64,000 nucleotides of DNA from JAWKOK01 sp963848115 (GTDB lineage Bacteria > Chloroflexota > Anaerolineae > Caldilineales > Caldilineaceae). The notes beneath the pieces are model-generated. The model ran no database searches. It was not told the origin of the DNA and worked only from the letters and a program-made list of their open reading frames with translations. Every line of letters begins with the position of its first letter. Position 1 is the stretch's first letter. The DNA lies in the NCBI GenBank assembly GCA_963848115.1, contig CAWKCP010000005.1:310001-374000 (forward strand), read 5' to 3'. Both the position numbers and the translations under genes were made by a program. Below, piece by piece: positions 35,432-44,850 of the stretch.

Positions 35432-35449
35432 GGACAAATAGGTTTTTAG

Positions 35450-35549
35450 CACTTCACGATTTGTCGTTCTGAGCGGGTTTACAGACCCCCTTCGCACTGG
35501 AAAACATCCAGCGAAGAATCTTGTTTTGCTCGAATTCGTGAACTACTGA
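35450..35549. repeat. 100 bp dispersed repeat with terminal inverted repeats, copy 1
   Basis: Begins with ACTTCACGATTTGTC and TTCTGAGCGGG, contains GCGAAGAATCT, and ends in ATTCGTGAACTACTG, the approximate complement of its start. A second copy is at 50856-50957. Both lie in gaps between convergent genes. It resembles small non-autonomous palindromic elements that carry the TCATTCTGAGCG core. Confidence 0.75.
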
Positions 35550-35607
35550 TTTTCTGAATTTTTCACAGGCAAAATTCCGTCGTCCTGAAGCGAACATTGC
35601 CGAATCG

Positions 35608-35904
35608 CTAGGTCTGAACGACGCAGTTCTCCTCCCCGTGTTCCCCCATCGCGTACCCATCTGCAGCTTCATCGTTGAACCAAACACCGTCGCCTGAGTA
35701 GTATCGGAACTGATACTGCTGCCCCGGCTCCAGTGTGACCGCGGCGCTGCATGTGCCGTTGTTGCGCTTGATCAACGTATCCTTGCCCGGCGTCCAGCGA
35801 TTGAAATCGCCGACAACCGAGACCTGAGCCATCTCAGGTGAATATGGCAACACGAACGTGATCTTGACCTTATTGTCTTTCTTCATGTTTTGATGCTTGA
35901 TCAT
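35608..35904 (-). CDS. Small CBM48/isoamylase-N-like glycan-binding protein
   Basis: A 98-residue protein consisting of a single CBM48/AMPK-type domain: VKITFVLPYSPEMAQVSVVGDFNRWTP, then YQFRYYSGDGVWFNDEAADGY. This domain binds alpha-glucans and normally sits in front of branching or debranching enzymes, or in AMPK subunits. Here it stands alone. Two adjacent ATG codons (35907 and 35904) follow AAGGAG; the second has the better spacing. It probably binds glycogen or acts as a small regulator of glycogen enzymes elsewhere. Confidence 0.85.
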   Translation of the reverse strand: MIKHQNMKKDNKVKITFVLPYSPEMAQVSVVGDFNRWTPGKDTLIKRNNGTCSAAVTLEPGQQYQFRYYSGDGVWFNDEAADGYAMGEHGEENCVVQT

Positions 35905-36183
35905 CATGTTCTCCTTACACAACTGCTTCTTGAACCCGACTCACTCGGGGCCGGCGCCGTCTCCAAGAGCAGAGTCCAACCTACCGGCGCAACGATCTTA
36001 GCAGATAATCAGACCCAGGCAAATTGTGCAGACAGCCGAAATCGTCTCCGGAGATTTCGGCTACATCTGCTATTTCGGTCGTGTCCTATCTCACCACCAG
36101 CGGATCCATTGTCGTGGTTGCGCCGCACTGAGCTATGGATTGGCCATCATTGAACTCGCGAATATCGATGTCTAGTTGTGGAC

Positions 36184-37503
36184 CTAGGTGACTTCGATCT
36201 CATTCCTGGCCAACTCGCGAAAGGTCATGAAGCGCAGATCACTGGTGATCTGTTGTGCGCGCGGTGGGTTGTTGATCCAGAAGTTCAGCCGAAAGCTCAG
36301 GTTGGAGTTTGAGAAATCAGTGAATAAGACCGAAGGAGACGGATTCTTGAGTACAAGCCCATGGCGACCGGCCACGCCCAGCAGCAATTTGCGTACCTCT
36401 TCCGGCTCGCAGTCATTGCTTACGTCCACTACGAGCGTCGACCGGACAAGACGATTGGTATAGGTGTAGGTTTCGACTGTCGAGGTCAGAAGTATGCGAT
36501 TAGGCACAAAGATCTCAACGTTGTCGATCGTTCGCAGCACCGTCGATCGCAAGCGTAATTTGTCGACAGTACCGCTCTGTCCGCCCACCTGAATGACATC
36601 ACCAGGGCGCACCGTATGCTCATAGACCAGCAGAATGCCGCTGACGAAGTTTGCAACCAGATCTTGCAGGCCAAAGCTGATGCCCACGGAAAGGCCGCCC
36701 AACACAACAGTCAACGTGGAGAGATTGAAGCCAAGCATTGTCATCGCAGTCAACACGCCCAGCGCAAGGATGGCATAGTAGGATGTAACGACGACCGCGT
36801 TGGTCACACCGGCATCGGCGTTTTCTCGCCTGGACATCCCTCGCCGTAACAGATCGCGGATAATCCAGGCAGACACAATGAAAAAGTAGAGAACAATGGC
36901 TGCTGAGACCAATGTGCGCAGCACGATCTGTGTATCCAAGACTCGGAAGAGTACAGTATCGCCTAGAGGAAAGGTGCCCGAAAGCGTCCGCCAGATCAGC
37001 CATAGACTAAGCAAGGTGGTCAGGGGTTTCAGCAACTGACGCGAGTATCGTTTAGCAGTCTCGTCCGCCATGGTGGCATGGAGTACGCCGGCCAAGCCAC
37101 GATAACCCAAAATCAGCCAGAAAATCGGGATCAGTTCCTTGATCAGTCCTGTGCGCCAGCCATTGGACTCGAAGTAGAAAACCACGACCTGGCTGAGAAA
37201 AAGACCAAGGATCGGAAACGCGGTGAACTCTATTGCCTGAGCGATCCGAAGAAGACGATCAGTCCATGAAAGATCCTTCCACGAGAGGGACGACATCCCT
37301 TTGACCGACACGCTCTTGACGGACGCAGCACGGTGCCGCAACCAGCGACGTCCAATGGCCTCCAACAGATACGGAATCAGCCAAGCCAGAAAAAATACGA
37401 CAACAAATGCAACCAATTGGCGCTGGACCACTGGCCGTTCTGTTACGATTAGCAGGCGATCCAGCAGGTCTTGAAGAAGGTCAAGTCGATTCCCCGTCTC
37501 CAT
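36184..37503 (-). CDS. MscS-family mechanosensitive channel
   Basis: A 439-residue membrane protein with five or more N-terminal helices and the MscS core at 240-430. The pore helix is the glycine/alanine-rich TVVLGGLSVGISFGLQDLVANFVSGI, followed by the beta domain VRPGDVIQVGGQSGTVDKLRLRSTVLRTIDNVEIFVPNR and a C-terminal alpha/beta domain. It opens under membrane tension to release small solutes. Its ATG overlaps the stop codon of the upstream double solute-binding lipoprotein gene by one base (TGATG), so the two are translationally coupled, an unusual pairing for a channel of this family. Confidence 0.92.
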   Translation of the reverse strand: METGNRLDLLQDLLDRLLIVTERPVVQRQLVAFVVVFFLAWLIPYLLEAIGRRWLRHRAASVKSVSVKGMSSLSWKDLSWTDRLLRIAQAIEFTAFPILGLFLSQVVVFYFESNGWRTGLIKELIPIFWLILGYRGLAGVLHATMADETAKRYSRQLLKPLTTLLSLWLIWRTLSGTFPLGDTVLFRVLDTQIVLRTLVSAAIVLYFFIVSAWIIRDLLRRGMSRRENADAGVTNAVVVTSYYAILALGVLTAMTMLGFNLSTLTVVLGGLSVGISFGLQDLVANFVSGILLVYEHTVRPGDVIQVGGQSGTVDKLRLRSTVLRTIDNVEIFVPNRILLTSTVETYTYTNRLVRSTLVVDVSNDCEPEEVRKLLLGVAGRHGLVLKNPSPSVLFTDFSNSNLSFRLNFWINNPPRAQQITSDLRFMTFRELARNEIEVT

Positions 37504-39923
37504 CAGTCACCCCCACTCTCTGGAATATCAGCGGCCTCATCCGGTGGATCCGTCAGACCGGGAGACAGGTCATCCGCCGGTTCGCCCGAAAGAGCGTCAA
37601 AGAGCGCGCCCACTGCTTCCTCAGGCGGCATGTCGTCATCCAACACGAGTCTGAACACGTCATCCAACGATGAGAAAACTTCATCCAGTTGCGGTGTATT
37701 GGGCAGCACGGACGCCACCAAGGCCTGTTGCGAAAAGGCGGCGAGATGGGGAAATGTGCTCAGATCGACGGTTGCGTTTGCGGGCACAACATGGGCGGAC
37801 TCTGCGATATAGCGTGCTGTCTCTTGATCGGTTAGAAAACGCACCAGATCGCCGATCAAGAGCGATTGGCCGTCTGAGGCAGCGTTATTGACCATCATGC
37901 CATACGCCCTCACGATCGGTGATGCCTCGCCGCCAGGTCCAGACGGCAGCATGCCGGTGGAAAATGTACCAGACGTCTCCAACGATTGCAGTGAGAAGTA
38001 TTCTGACGCCGCCCCTACGAAATAGGCAGTCTCCCCATCGAGAAACGCCTGGCGTGCCAGGTCATGTTCGGAAACAAGCGTAACCGCTCCGCTGTCTCTC
38101 ATGTCCTTCAGCCAAGTCAGCCAGGCGATCAGCGCTTCGGCATTCTGGTCTGTCAGCGAGTCTTCCGGCATCACGACCCCGCCCATCGCGCCAAACCCCC
38201 AGAACCCATTCGCCACGTCGGCTTCCAAGACAATCGGAACACCCGCGCCCGCCTGCGTTTCGATGTCAACCAGATTGAGAGCCGTGTCAGAGGCCAGTGC
38301 CTCGTTGACGTAGAGCGCGTTGACATCCATCGAAAGTGGGAATCCATAGAGCCCATCCCCATCGATCTCACCGCTGTAGCGCATGGCATCCAGCGCTATT
38401 GGCTGAAACCGTTGGAGTTCATCAGCGGTCAGAAAATTTGAGACCTTGCGGATATGTCCGGCATCCGCAAGGGAAGCAAGATACGCCTGAGGCCCCAAGA
38501 TCAGATCCGCATACCCAAGGACGTCGGTGCTGCCCGCCAACATGGCATTGAGTTGTTCGAAATCCATGATGGAGTTGCGGACGACAATGTTCGGGCATTT
38601 TTCTCGATAGTCTTCCAGGCGCTTAAGAATGGCAGTAACCTGCTCAGGCGGCAGCAGGTTGGCAATGCGAAGTACGCCGATTGACTCACAGGACGACTCT
38701 GCGACGGCCAACTCATCTCGTCCAAGCAGCGCATTGACAGCACCTGTAACTTCCGCTGCGGCCTGAGCCGGATCGATAAGACCTTCGAGCACACTGTCAT
38801 AGCTTTCAGCGACCATGCTCAAGATGGCATCGGCATCGCCACTGTTTGACAGGGGTAACGAGTTTCTGGCCTGGATCGACAGGTTGTTCATCCTTGGCAT
38901 AACGCTGGGGTTGATGTGAAGGCCAAGGTTGGCAGGGATATGCTGAACCTCGCGCATGAGCAATGCACTCTGTTCCGGATTGGTGATAAATCTCGCCAAT
39001 TCGATGGCAAGGTCGCTCTGTCGATCTGAGGAGGCACTGCTAAAAACCAGTCCTTCAACGTCGAGCAACGGGCCGGCCACGCCGATGGGTCCGTTGGGCA
39101 AGGTGGCCACGCCGAGCACATCGTCCCCCAGCCGTTCTTCCAAGATCTGAAGGTCACGGGAATCGCCGATGTAGTAGGCGGCATCGCCGTCCAGAAATCG
39201 TTCCTGCAAGACCGTCGAATCCGGATCCAGCAACATCCCAGGCAGATCGCGTGCGCTCTTCAACCAAGCCAGCCAATTGACGAAGCCTCCCTGGTCAAGA
39301 CCAAGCCAGCCGTCTTCGTCAAACAGCTCGCCGCCAAATGCCTGGATCCCCCAGAATGTGTCGTAAAAATCATCTGACATCGCCACAGGTCGCCCTGCTG
39401 CCGCTTCCTCAAGTAGGTTGTTCAGCGTGTCGGGCGGATCATCAACGAGATTTTTGTTGTAGTAGAGCACGGTGGTATTGAGAGATGCCGGCATGCCGTA
39501 CAGATTGTCTTCCCATTCCATCAACTCAAGCGCACCGCGCATGAAGTTCTGCGCCTCTTCCTCCCCAAAGACGTCGCTGACACTGCGTATGTATTCCGCC
39601 TGCGCCAGTGACTTGATCGCGCTTCCGGGGGCTATCATGAGATCCGGCCCCAGCCCGGAAACCGCGGATGTTCGGAATTCCTCCAACATGGCATCAACCG
39701 AGTCAAAGGCCTGAATTTTCACAGTGGCATCTCGGTGGATCTCTGTAAACCGATCGAGGATCTGCGTGAGCACAACCTCCTCTGCTTCATTCCAACTGTG
39801 CCAGAGCAAGATCTTGCCGGAAATCTCGTCACCGGAAACGGGGTCCTCACCCACGACACAGCCGGCGCAGAAGACCGCCACAGACACTGCCACCAGTCCA
39901 ATACTCACTAATCGTCTAAGCAT
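37503..39923 (-). CDS. Lipoprotein with two tandem solute-binding domains
   Basis: An 806-residue lipoprotein. The signal peptide from ATG 39923 ends in a lipobox-like FCAGC near residue 20. Two family 1 extracellular solute-binding domains follow in one chain. The first (about 35-400) starts ISGKILLWHSWNEAEEVVLTQILDRF and includes DNLYGMPASLNTTVLYYN; the second (about 420-790) starts VLRIANLLPPEQVTAILKRLEDY and includes DGLYGFPLSMDVNALYVN. Both contain the typical FLDGxAAYxxG element. No ABC permease or ATPase lies nearby. The following gene, overlapping by one base, encodes an MscS channel. GAGGTG serves as ribosome-binding site. It may sense extracellular sugars or osmolytes rather than feed a transporter. 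Confidence 0.85.
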   Translation of the reverse strand: MLRRLVSIGLVAVSVAVFCAGCVVGEDPVSGDEISGKILLWHSWNEAEEVVLTQILDRFTEIHRDATVKIQAFDSVDAMLEEFRTSAVSGLGPDLMIAPGSAIKSLAQAEYIRSVSDVFGEEEAQNFMRGALELMEWEDNLYGMPASLNTTVLYYNKNLVDDPPDTLNNLLEEAAAGRPVAMSDDFYDTFWGIQAFGGELFDEDGWLGLDQGGFVNWLAWLKSARDLPGMLLDPDSTVLQERFLDGDAAYYIGDSRDLQILEERLGDDVLGVATLPNGPIGVAGPLLDVEGLVFSSASSDRQSDLAIELARFITNPEQSALLMREVQHIPANLGLHINPSVMPRMNNLSIQARNSLPLSNSGDADAILSMVAESYDSVLEGLIDPAQAAAEVTGAVNALLGRDELAVAESSCESIGVLRIANLLPPEQVTAILKRLEDYREKCPNIVVRNSIMDFEQLNAMLAGSTDVLGYADLILGPQAYLASLADAGHIRKVSNFLTADELQRFQPIALDAMRYSGEIDGDGLYGFPLSMDVNALYVNEALASDTALNLVDIETQAGAGVPIVLEADVANGFWGFGAMGGVVMPEDSLTDQNAEALIAWLTWLKDMRDSGAVTLVSEHDLARQAFLDGETAYFVGAASEYFSLQSLETSGTFSTGMLPSGPGGEASPIVRAYGMMVNNAASDGQSLLIGDLVRFLTDQETARYIAESAHVVPANATVDLSTFPHLAAFSQQALVASVLPNTPQLDEVFSSLDDVFRLVLDDDMPPEEAVGALFDALSGEPADDLSPGLTDPPDEAADIPESGGD

Positions 39924-40279
39924 GCCATCACCTCGACCACCGAATCCACGGTGGAAATCACAGTTACTGAACCCAACGACTTGCACATAGAACATCAATT
40001 CCGAACATCAATCATCGACCATGGTAGCGCAAGAAGTTCAATTTTTCGAATTGTCTGTGGCCACTCTTTTGCGACAATATCGGTTCGACGTCAGGTTTCC
40101 GGTGAAGTGAAATCCGTGGTTTAATAAAGGGAATTGTGCATTTATAGAACCGACTGTCTAGGTCGGATCATTCAAAATCATCACGTTTGTCCGTCGATCC
40201 CAGACAGGGCCAAAGAGCCTATATTGAGTGGACTTGATCCGGACAGAGTTCAAAAAAACGAACGTTTGGAGCAAACGGC
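39924..40279. other. Divergent intergenic region
   Basis: About 355 bases between the lipoprotein and L,D-transpeptidase genes. A possible plus-strand promoter (TTGTCT at 40051, AT-rich box near 40075) is weak. No repeat or gene was recognised. Confidence 0.3.
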
Positions 40280-41296
40280 ATGGTCCGTTCTTTCGCTATC
40301 GGAGTTGCTGTACTACTTTTGACCCTCTTATCCTCATTCTCAATGAATGCTGAGGCGTCCGCCGACAACAGCGGCATATTGTACCCGCAGCAGAACGCGA
40401 CGACAAGCGGCATTCTCGATATTCAGGGTAGGGCTAGCCACCCATCATTTCGGAAATGGCAGATCGACCTGATACTCGACGGCGATCCCAACTCTGCAAT
40501 CTTCATCGCCGTCGGCGACAGACCGGCTGATGCAACCGAGCTGTTCACTACGCTTGATACCGCACGCTATCCCGATGGCGACTATCAGTTGCGGCTGCGT
40601 GTTGTCCACAGCAACCTCAACTACAACGAATACTTCACACCCATCCAGATCCGCAATCTCGGCGAGACGCAGGGCCCGCTGCCTTCACAAAGCCTGCCGG
40701 CAGCAGAGAAGCCGGCAGATGAAACCGACGTAACGAGATCGGAGTTTGCACAGACGCAGACGGCGCTATCAAGGCCTACACTATCGAAAACTGCAATTTT
40801 TGATAGTGTCATTCGCAGTGCAGTGAAGCCTACCGGCAGTTCCGCGCCTGCATCTGAGCAAACGGCAGATTCGAAGCCGCCTGCCAGACCTGTGGCCAAC
40901 CCTCATACACTGGCCACCCGCCTCGACATTCCCTTTGACAGGACCGGCCGCTGGATCGAAGTCGAACTTGCAACCCAGACGCTGCGAGCCTGGGAGGGCG
41001 ACGAGATCTACCTTGAGACTGCGATCAGCAGCGGCGAAGAATGGACACCAACAGTCCAGGGCGTATTCCATATCAATCGCAAGTATGCCAGCCAAGACAT
41101 GGTCGGTCGAGACTACAACCTGCCCGACGTTCCGGCCGTCATGTACTTTTTCTCAAACTATGCCATCCATGGAGCCTACTGGCACGATGATTTCGGCAAA
41201 GCGGTCAGCCACGGCTGTGTCAACATGCGTGAAAATGAGGCGCTTGATCTTTTTGGGTGGGCGTCTGTTGGAACCCCCGTTTTCGTCTACGAGTAG
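40280..41296 (+). CDS. Secreted L,D-transpeptidase (YkuD family)
   Basis: A 338-residue exported protein: signal peptide (MVRSFAIGVAVLLLTLLSSF, cleavage near AEASA), an Ig-like N-terminal domain (about 30-125, ending IQIRNLG), a serine/threonine/proline linker, and a C-terminal YkuD domain. The active site is SHGCVNM with the catalytic cysteine, preceded by the conserved histidine in YAIHGAYW. Such enzymes form 3-3 cross-links in peptidoglycan or attach proteins to it. The N-terminal Ig-like domain may bind the wall. The next gene, also secreted, is 157 bases downstream. Confidence 0.92.
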   Translation: MVRSFAIGVAVLLLTLLSSFSMNAEASADNSGILYPQQNATTSGILDIQGRASHPSFRKWQIDLILDGDPNSAIFIAVGDRPADATELFTTLDTARYPDGDYQLRLRVVHSNLNYNEYFTPIQIRNLGETQGPLPSQSLPAAEKPADETDVTRSEFAQTQTALSRPTLSKTAIFDSVIRSAVKPTGSSAPASEQTADSKPPARPVANPHTLATRLDIPFDRTGRWIEVELATQTLRAWEGDEIYLETAISSGEEWTPTVQGVFHINRKYASQDMVGRDYNLPDVPAVMYFFSNYAIHGAYWHDDFGKAVSHGCVNMRENEALDLFGWASVGTPVFVYE

Positions 41297-41453
41297 ATCC
41301 CTTCCTCCATTTCTCACTTATCTTCCCATCACAATTGGTTCATTCTCGCTTAAGTAATCTCCTTCACAATTCGAGATGTTTGATTGCAGTTGGCGCGGTC
41401 TAGCGACCGTGCAAGTAGATGCAATCACTGGTTAAACATCAGCGAGTCGGGTC

Positions 41454-43007
41454 ATGACGGCCCGCAAGAGTGAGACACAAAGAGAGATGAAAGAGAGAGT
41501 GATCGTTCCTATGGCGCACCGATTACGAAAAATACTTCCAATCCTGATACTTGGCATCGCCTGGATGGCATTCAGCTACCAGCCGACCTTTGCCCAATCG
41601 ACATCAAATGCACCATTGGTTGCGGCAGAAACTTCAGCAGCCGAAGATGCAGACACCACAGCAGTAGCACAACCTGAATCGCTGGAAGAATATGGCGTCA
41701 GCTGTGATGGCGACGCTTGTACCGTCAATGTGAGCCTGGATAGATTTGGCATCTCACCGATCGCCAAACTGGGCGCATCCTTTGCCATTGAACTGGCTCA
41801 GGACAACCTGAACTTCCTGCCGGAAAACGCCGGAATCGAGATCGAGGACGACCTGACGCTCAAGCTGCCCATCGGCGATCTCGAGTTGATGGATGCGGAT
41901 CTTGTCCTGGTGTTGGACGAAAACGGCAACGTTGAGCGGATGCGTGGCACGGCCCAGGTTCCGTTCCCATCTGTGGGCGTGCTCGAAAACGTCGACCTGG
42001 ACGCGCCCGTGAAAGCGGATCTTGGCCTGGAAACAGGTGCGAATCTTGCCCACCTGAATGCGCCGCTCGATCCTGAGCGACAATATCTCTTCCTCGACTT
42101 CAATTCCGGCCTGGTGGCCGAATCGAATCATCGGGTGGAGGGCGAAGATCACGCCGTACGCCTGAGCGTTCCCCGCGGACAGAACGCCACGTTGGTCATC
42201 GATCCACGCGAGCCCTACGCCTATCTATCCGGCAACGTCACAGTCAGCGTCGATGATCAGCTTGCCTTTGTGGGCCAGATGATCGACCTGGGCGAGGCAA
42301 ATGCGTTGATTCCTGACGGGTTGCCCATTCGACAGCGAATCGGCATGCAGGTTACAAGCAGCATCGGCAAGGGCGCTGAGCCCTTCTTCCAGGCAGGCGG
42401 GGCCTACTCGGTAGATGCCGGCATGATCGGCAACCTGGTCGGCATTGAGATCCGACCCTTGACCACCCAGGGATTGGTGACGCTGGATCGCTCAGGCATC
42501 CTCCTGGACGGCATTGCAGAGGCTCAGATCGCGCCGGAGACGGTCTTCGACGGTCGAACGTCGGCCCAGATCTTCCTGCCCTTCGACACCGACATTCGCT
42601 CGGCCTATGCTCAGTTTGACGCCGAAGCATTGATTCCGTTCGCCGGAACCTCCGCCGAGGCCATGGCCCGTCTCGACGGATACCAGGGCATGCTGGCGCA
42701 GGCATCGATCACGACGCCCTTCTCGAATCCCGATGATGTAGAGACTATGGCCCTGGCCCAGGTAGACGATGTAGAGCTCGTCAAAGAGATCGACAGCGAC
42801 GGCGAGCCGCGCTTCAAACTTGTCCGCTCGCTGGCCAATGGCGCAGCCGACGCGACAGCCAATACCGTCACACGCAGCTATCTCTTCGTAAAGAACGGCG
42901 CTGCCGACGGCGCGGCCACCGGCCTAGAATGGACGCAAAATGCCTGGTGCGGCGTCAGCGGCCGCTGCGACACCGACGTGGCAGACGAGGCAGTCGCCCT
43001 CAAGTAG
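41454..43007 (+). CDS. Large secreted protein of unknown family
   Basis: A 517-residue frame from ATG 41454. The true start may be ATG 41487 or 41511, because the signal peptide proper is MAHRLRKILPILILGIAWMA with a cleavage-like TFAQS. The mature protein opens with CDGDACTVNVSLDRFGI, then consists of regular beta-rich segments with many acidic residues (LELMDADLVLVLDENGNVE, LVIDPREPYAYLSG). It ends with a small cysteine pair in WCGVSGRC. The repeated strand pattern suggests an elongated beta-solenoid or lipid-binding-like fold, but no family was recognised. It ends in front of a strong terminator. Confidence 0.6.
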   Translation: MTARKSETQREMKERVIVPMAHRLRKILPILILGIAWMAFSYQPTFAQSTSNAPLVAAETSAAEDADTTAVAQPESLEEYGVSCDGDACTVNVSLDRFGISPIAKLGASFAIELAQDNLNFLPENAGIEIEDDLTLKLPIGDLELMDADLVLVLDENGNVERMRGTAQVPFPSVGVLENVDLDAPVKADLGLETGANLAHLNAPLDPERQYLFLDFNSGLVAESNHRVEGEDHAVRLSVPRGQNATLVIDPREPYAYLSGNVTVSVDDQLAFVGQMIDLGEANALIPDGLPIRQRIGMQVTSSIGKGAEPFFQAGGAYSVDAGMIGNLVGIEIRPLTTQGLVTLDRSGILLDGIAEAQIAPETVFDGRTSAQIFLPFDTDIRSAYAQFDAEALIPFAGTSAEAMARLDGYQGMLAQASITTPFSNPDDVETMALAQVDDVELVKEIDSDGEPRFKLVRSLANGAADATANTVTRSYLFVKNGAADGAATGLEWTQNAWCGVSGRCDTDVADEAVALK

Positions 43008-43047
43008 TCGTTTCGTGGCGTAGCGTCCGAACCATCATACCGATACG

Positions 43048-43092
43048 AAAGGTCCCGCTGGCCGGCTTAACGGCCAACGGGACCTTTTTTTT
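43048..43092. terminator. Strong terminator with T8 tract
   Basis: AAAGGTCCCG at 43048 pairs with CGGGACCTTT at 43078-43087, with TGGCCG/CGGCCA inside and one mismatch; eight T residues follow. It ends the 41454 gene and can act on the convergent gene at 43217 in the other direction. Confidence 0.8.
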
Positions 43093-43216
43093 ACGGTTCT
43101 CTGCACGCTGGGCGGATTGGCAATCCGCCAGGCAGAGCAGCGCACGGCAATGCCAAACCCTTTCTGAGATTGACCGCCCTCTGCCCGGCAACGACCAAAA
43201 CGTCCATCGAAGGCGG

Positions 43217-44293
43217 TTAGAGTTCCTCCAGCTTCGCCCGGAGATAGCCCATCGCAAAAGCCATGCCCGCATGCCAGGGCGCGTCACAGCTCATCTGCGG
43301 CGCATGATCGGGAATGATGACGCCGTCATAGCCGTTGTCATGGAGAATCTGCAACACACGCTTTATGTCGACTTCTCCGTCATCGATGAAGGTTTCCACG
43401 TAGTTGGGGACCTGACCGCGCACGTTGCGCAGATGCACATAGCCGATCTTGCCCTGGCGAGAATAACGGTCGATGTAGCTGTAGAGATCGTCCTCATCGC
43501 CCTCGTCATCCATCTCCGCCAGCGTACCGACGCACAGCTCCAGTTGATTTGACCGGCTGGGCACGATATCCAACAGCCGCTGGTAGAGTGGCCGCCGATA
43601 GACCAGCCGCGGCTGTCCGCGCACCCACTCCAGCGGCGGATCGTCCGGATGCGCCGCTAGAATCACTCCGGCTTCCTCAGCCACCGGGATGATCTCGGTG
43701 AGGAAGGCGGTCAACCGAGCCCAGAGTTGCTCGTGGGTGGCCGACGGCAGCGCACCGGCAGGCGCGTCCGGATCGTAGACCATATTCCAGACCATGCCGT
43801 TGGGCAGCGGCTTCTCCAGCAGTTCGCTGACGCCGTCCAGGCCGACGGCCGGCGCGCCGCCGCGCGTTTCCAGCTTGACCCGCGCGGCCACACCCGCAAT
43901 GCTGAAATTGTAGCCGAAGACCGCAATGCCGGCCACGCCCACATTGCGGATCTGTTGCTTGATGGCCTCGATCTGCTCGGCCCGCTTCGGCCCGTCGATC
44001 AATACGTCGTGCCACTGGGCCGGATCGAAGTTTTCGATGGCATGAAAGACCAGGCCAAACGCTTCAAGCTCCGACTTGATGGCCAGCAGTTCCTCCAGCG
44101 TCCAGATCTCGGGATGGGTTGCGTAGCCCCAGCCTTGGTCGCCGCCCACCGGCTGATCGTCGCCCTGCTGACCCGAACTGCCCAGGCCATAGTCACAGAG
44201 ATGGACCACCGCATGGGTGGCCCCGCATTGGACGGCAAACTTGTAGTACTCTTCGGCGAGCATGTGTCGATAGAATCCAAAGCCAAGTTTCAT
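43217..44293 (-). CDS. uxuA: Mannonate dehydratase-like TIM-barrel enzyme
   Basis: A 358-residue enzyme starting MKLGFGFYRHML at ATG 44293; upstream in-frame codons lie in a repeat and look non-coding. The segment ILAAHPDDPPLEW is the hallmark of D-mannonate dehydratase (UxuA), and VHLRNVRG plus IIPDHAPQM correspond to its metal and substrate residues. UxuA removes water from D-mannonate to give 2-keto-3-deoxygluconate in hexuronate breakdown. The usual active-site histidine and arginine positions appear present, but the protein may act on a related sugar acid. The epimerase and FAH-family genes at 47-49 kb, on the opposite strand, may belong to the same sugar-acid pathway. Confidence 0.75.
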   Translation of the reverse strand: MKLGFGFYRHMLAEEYYKFAVQCGATHAVVHLCDYGLGSSGQQGDDQPVGGDQGWGYATHPEIWTLEELLAIKSELEAFGLVFHAIENFDPAQWHDVLIDGPKRAEQIEAIKQQIRNVGVAGIAVFGYNFSIAGVAARVKLETRGGAPAVGLDGVSELLEKPLPNGMVWNMVYDPDAPAGALPSATHEQLWARLTAFLTEIIPVAEEAGVILAAHPDDPPLEWVRGQPRLVYRRPLYQRLLDIVPSRSNQLELCVGTLAEMDDEGDEDDLYSYIDRYSRQGKIGYVHLRNVRGQVPNYVETFIDDGEVDIKRVLQILHDNGYDGVIIPDHAPQMSCDAPWHAGMAFAMGYLRAKLEEL

Positions 44294-44314
44294 GTCAGAT
44301 TGCCCCTTTTTCTG

Positions 44315-44334
44315 CCACAGATGCACACAGATGG
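44315..44334. repeat. CACAGATG-type repeat fragment
   Basis: Two CACAGATG units in tandem upstream of the mannonate dehydratase-like gene. Longer members with inverted arms occur at 47093-47214 and 49158-49250. Confidence 0.5.
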
Positions 44335-44567
44335 ACGGAGGATAGGACGCAGATAGAATTGAAACTGCTCCGGGTCTCCTCAATCCATCTGGCAAATTTG
44401 GTCCTCTATGTGATCTGTCTGTGGTAGATTATTCCGTCGTCGTTGCCGTTATTTTACCACGGGCGAGCTAGGGCAATGCAGTTGATTGCCAGCGCTTGCT
44501 GCTAGTGGTAACATCGTCATTGAACAATCAAGTCTTCACACCACTGTCAAGTCAAAAGGAGCATTCG

Positions 44568-44849
44568 ATGGTCACTGCAATTGTGTTGATCAACGTCGAT
44601 CACGGCCATGTCAACGATGTTGCCGATCAGCTGATCGGCATGCCCGGTATTGCCGAAGTCTACTCGGTGGGCGGCCGCTTTGATCTGGTGGCAATCATCC
44701 GCGTCAAGACCAACGACGATATGGCCGATCTGGTCACCAACCACATGTTGGCGCTGAAGAACATCAAGGACACCGAGACGCTGCTCGCCTTCAAGGCCTT
44801 CTCCGAGTTTGACCTGGAGCGCATGTTCTCAGTCGGTATGGATGAGTAA
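44568..44849 (+). CDS. Stand-alone Lrp/AsnC ligand-binding (RAM) domain protein
   Basis: A 93-residue protein equal to the ligand-binding half of Lrp/AsnC regulators: AIVLINVDHGHVNDVADQLIGMPGIAEVYSVGGRFDLVAIIRV, then HMLALKNIKDTETLLAFKAF. No helix-turn-helix is present. Such proteins form rings that bind amino acids and may modulate partner regulators or enzymes. AAAGGAG precedes ATG 44568. The DUF1028 gene starts one base after its stop, so the two are probably co-translated. Confidence 0.92.
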   Translation: MVTAIVLINVDHGHVNDVADQLIGMPGIAEVYSVGGRFDLVAIIRVKTNDDMADLVTNHMLALKNIKDTETLLAFKAFSEFDLERMFSVGMDE

Positions 44850-44850
44850 G

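Noticed and set aside
35440..35465. TTAGCACTT near the 100 bp repeat resembles half of a CIRCE operator.
   Set aside because: There is no matching GAGTGCTAA half at nine bases and no chaperone gene nearby.
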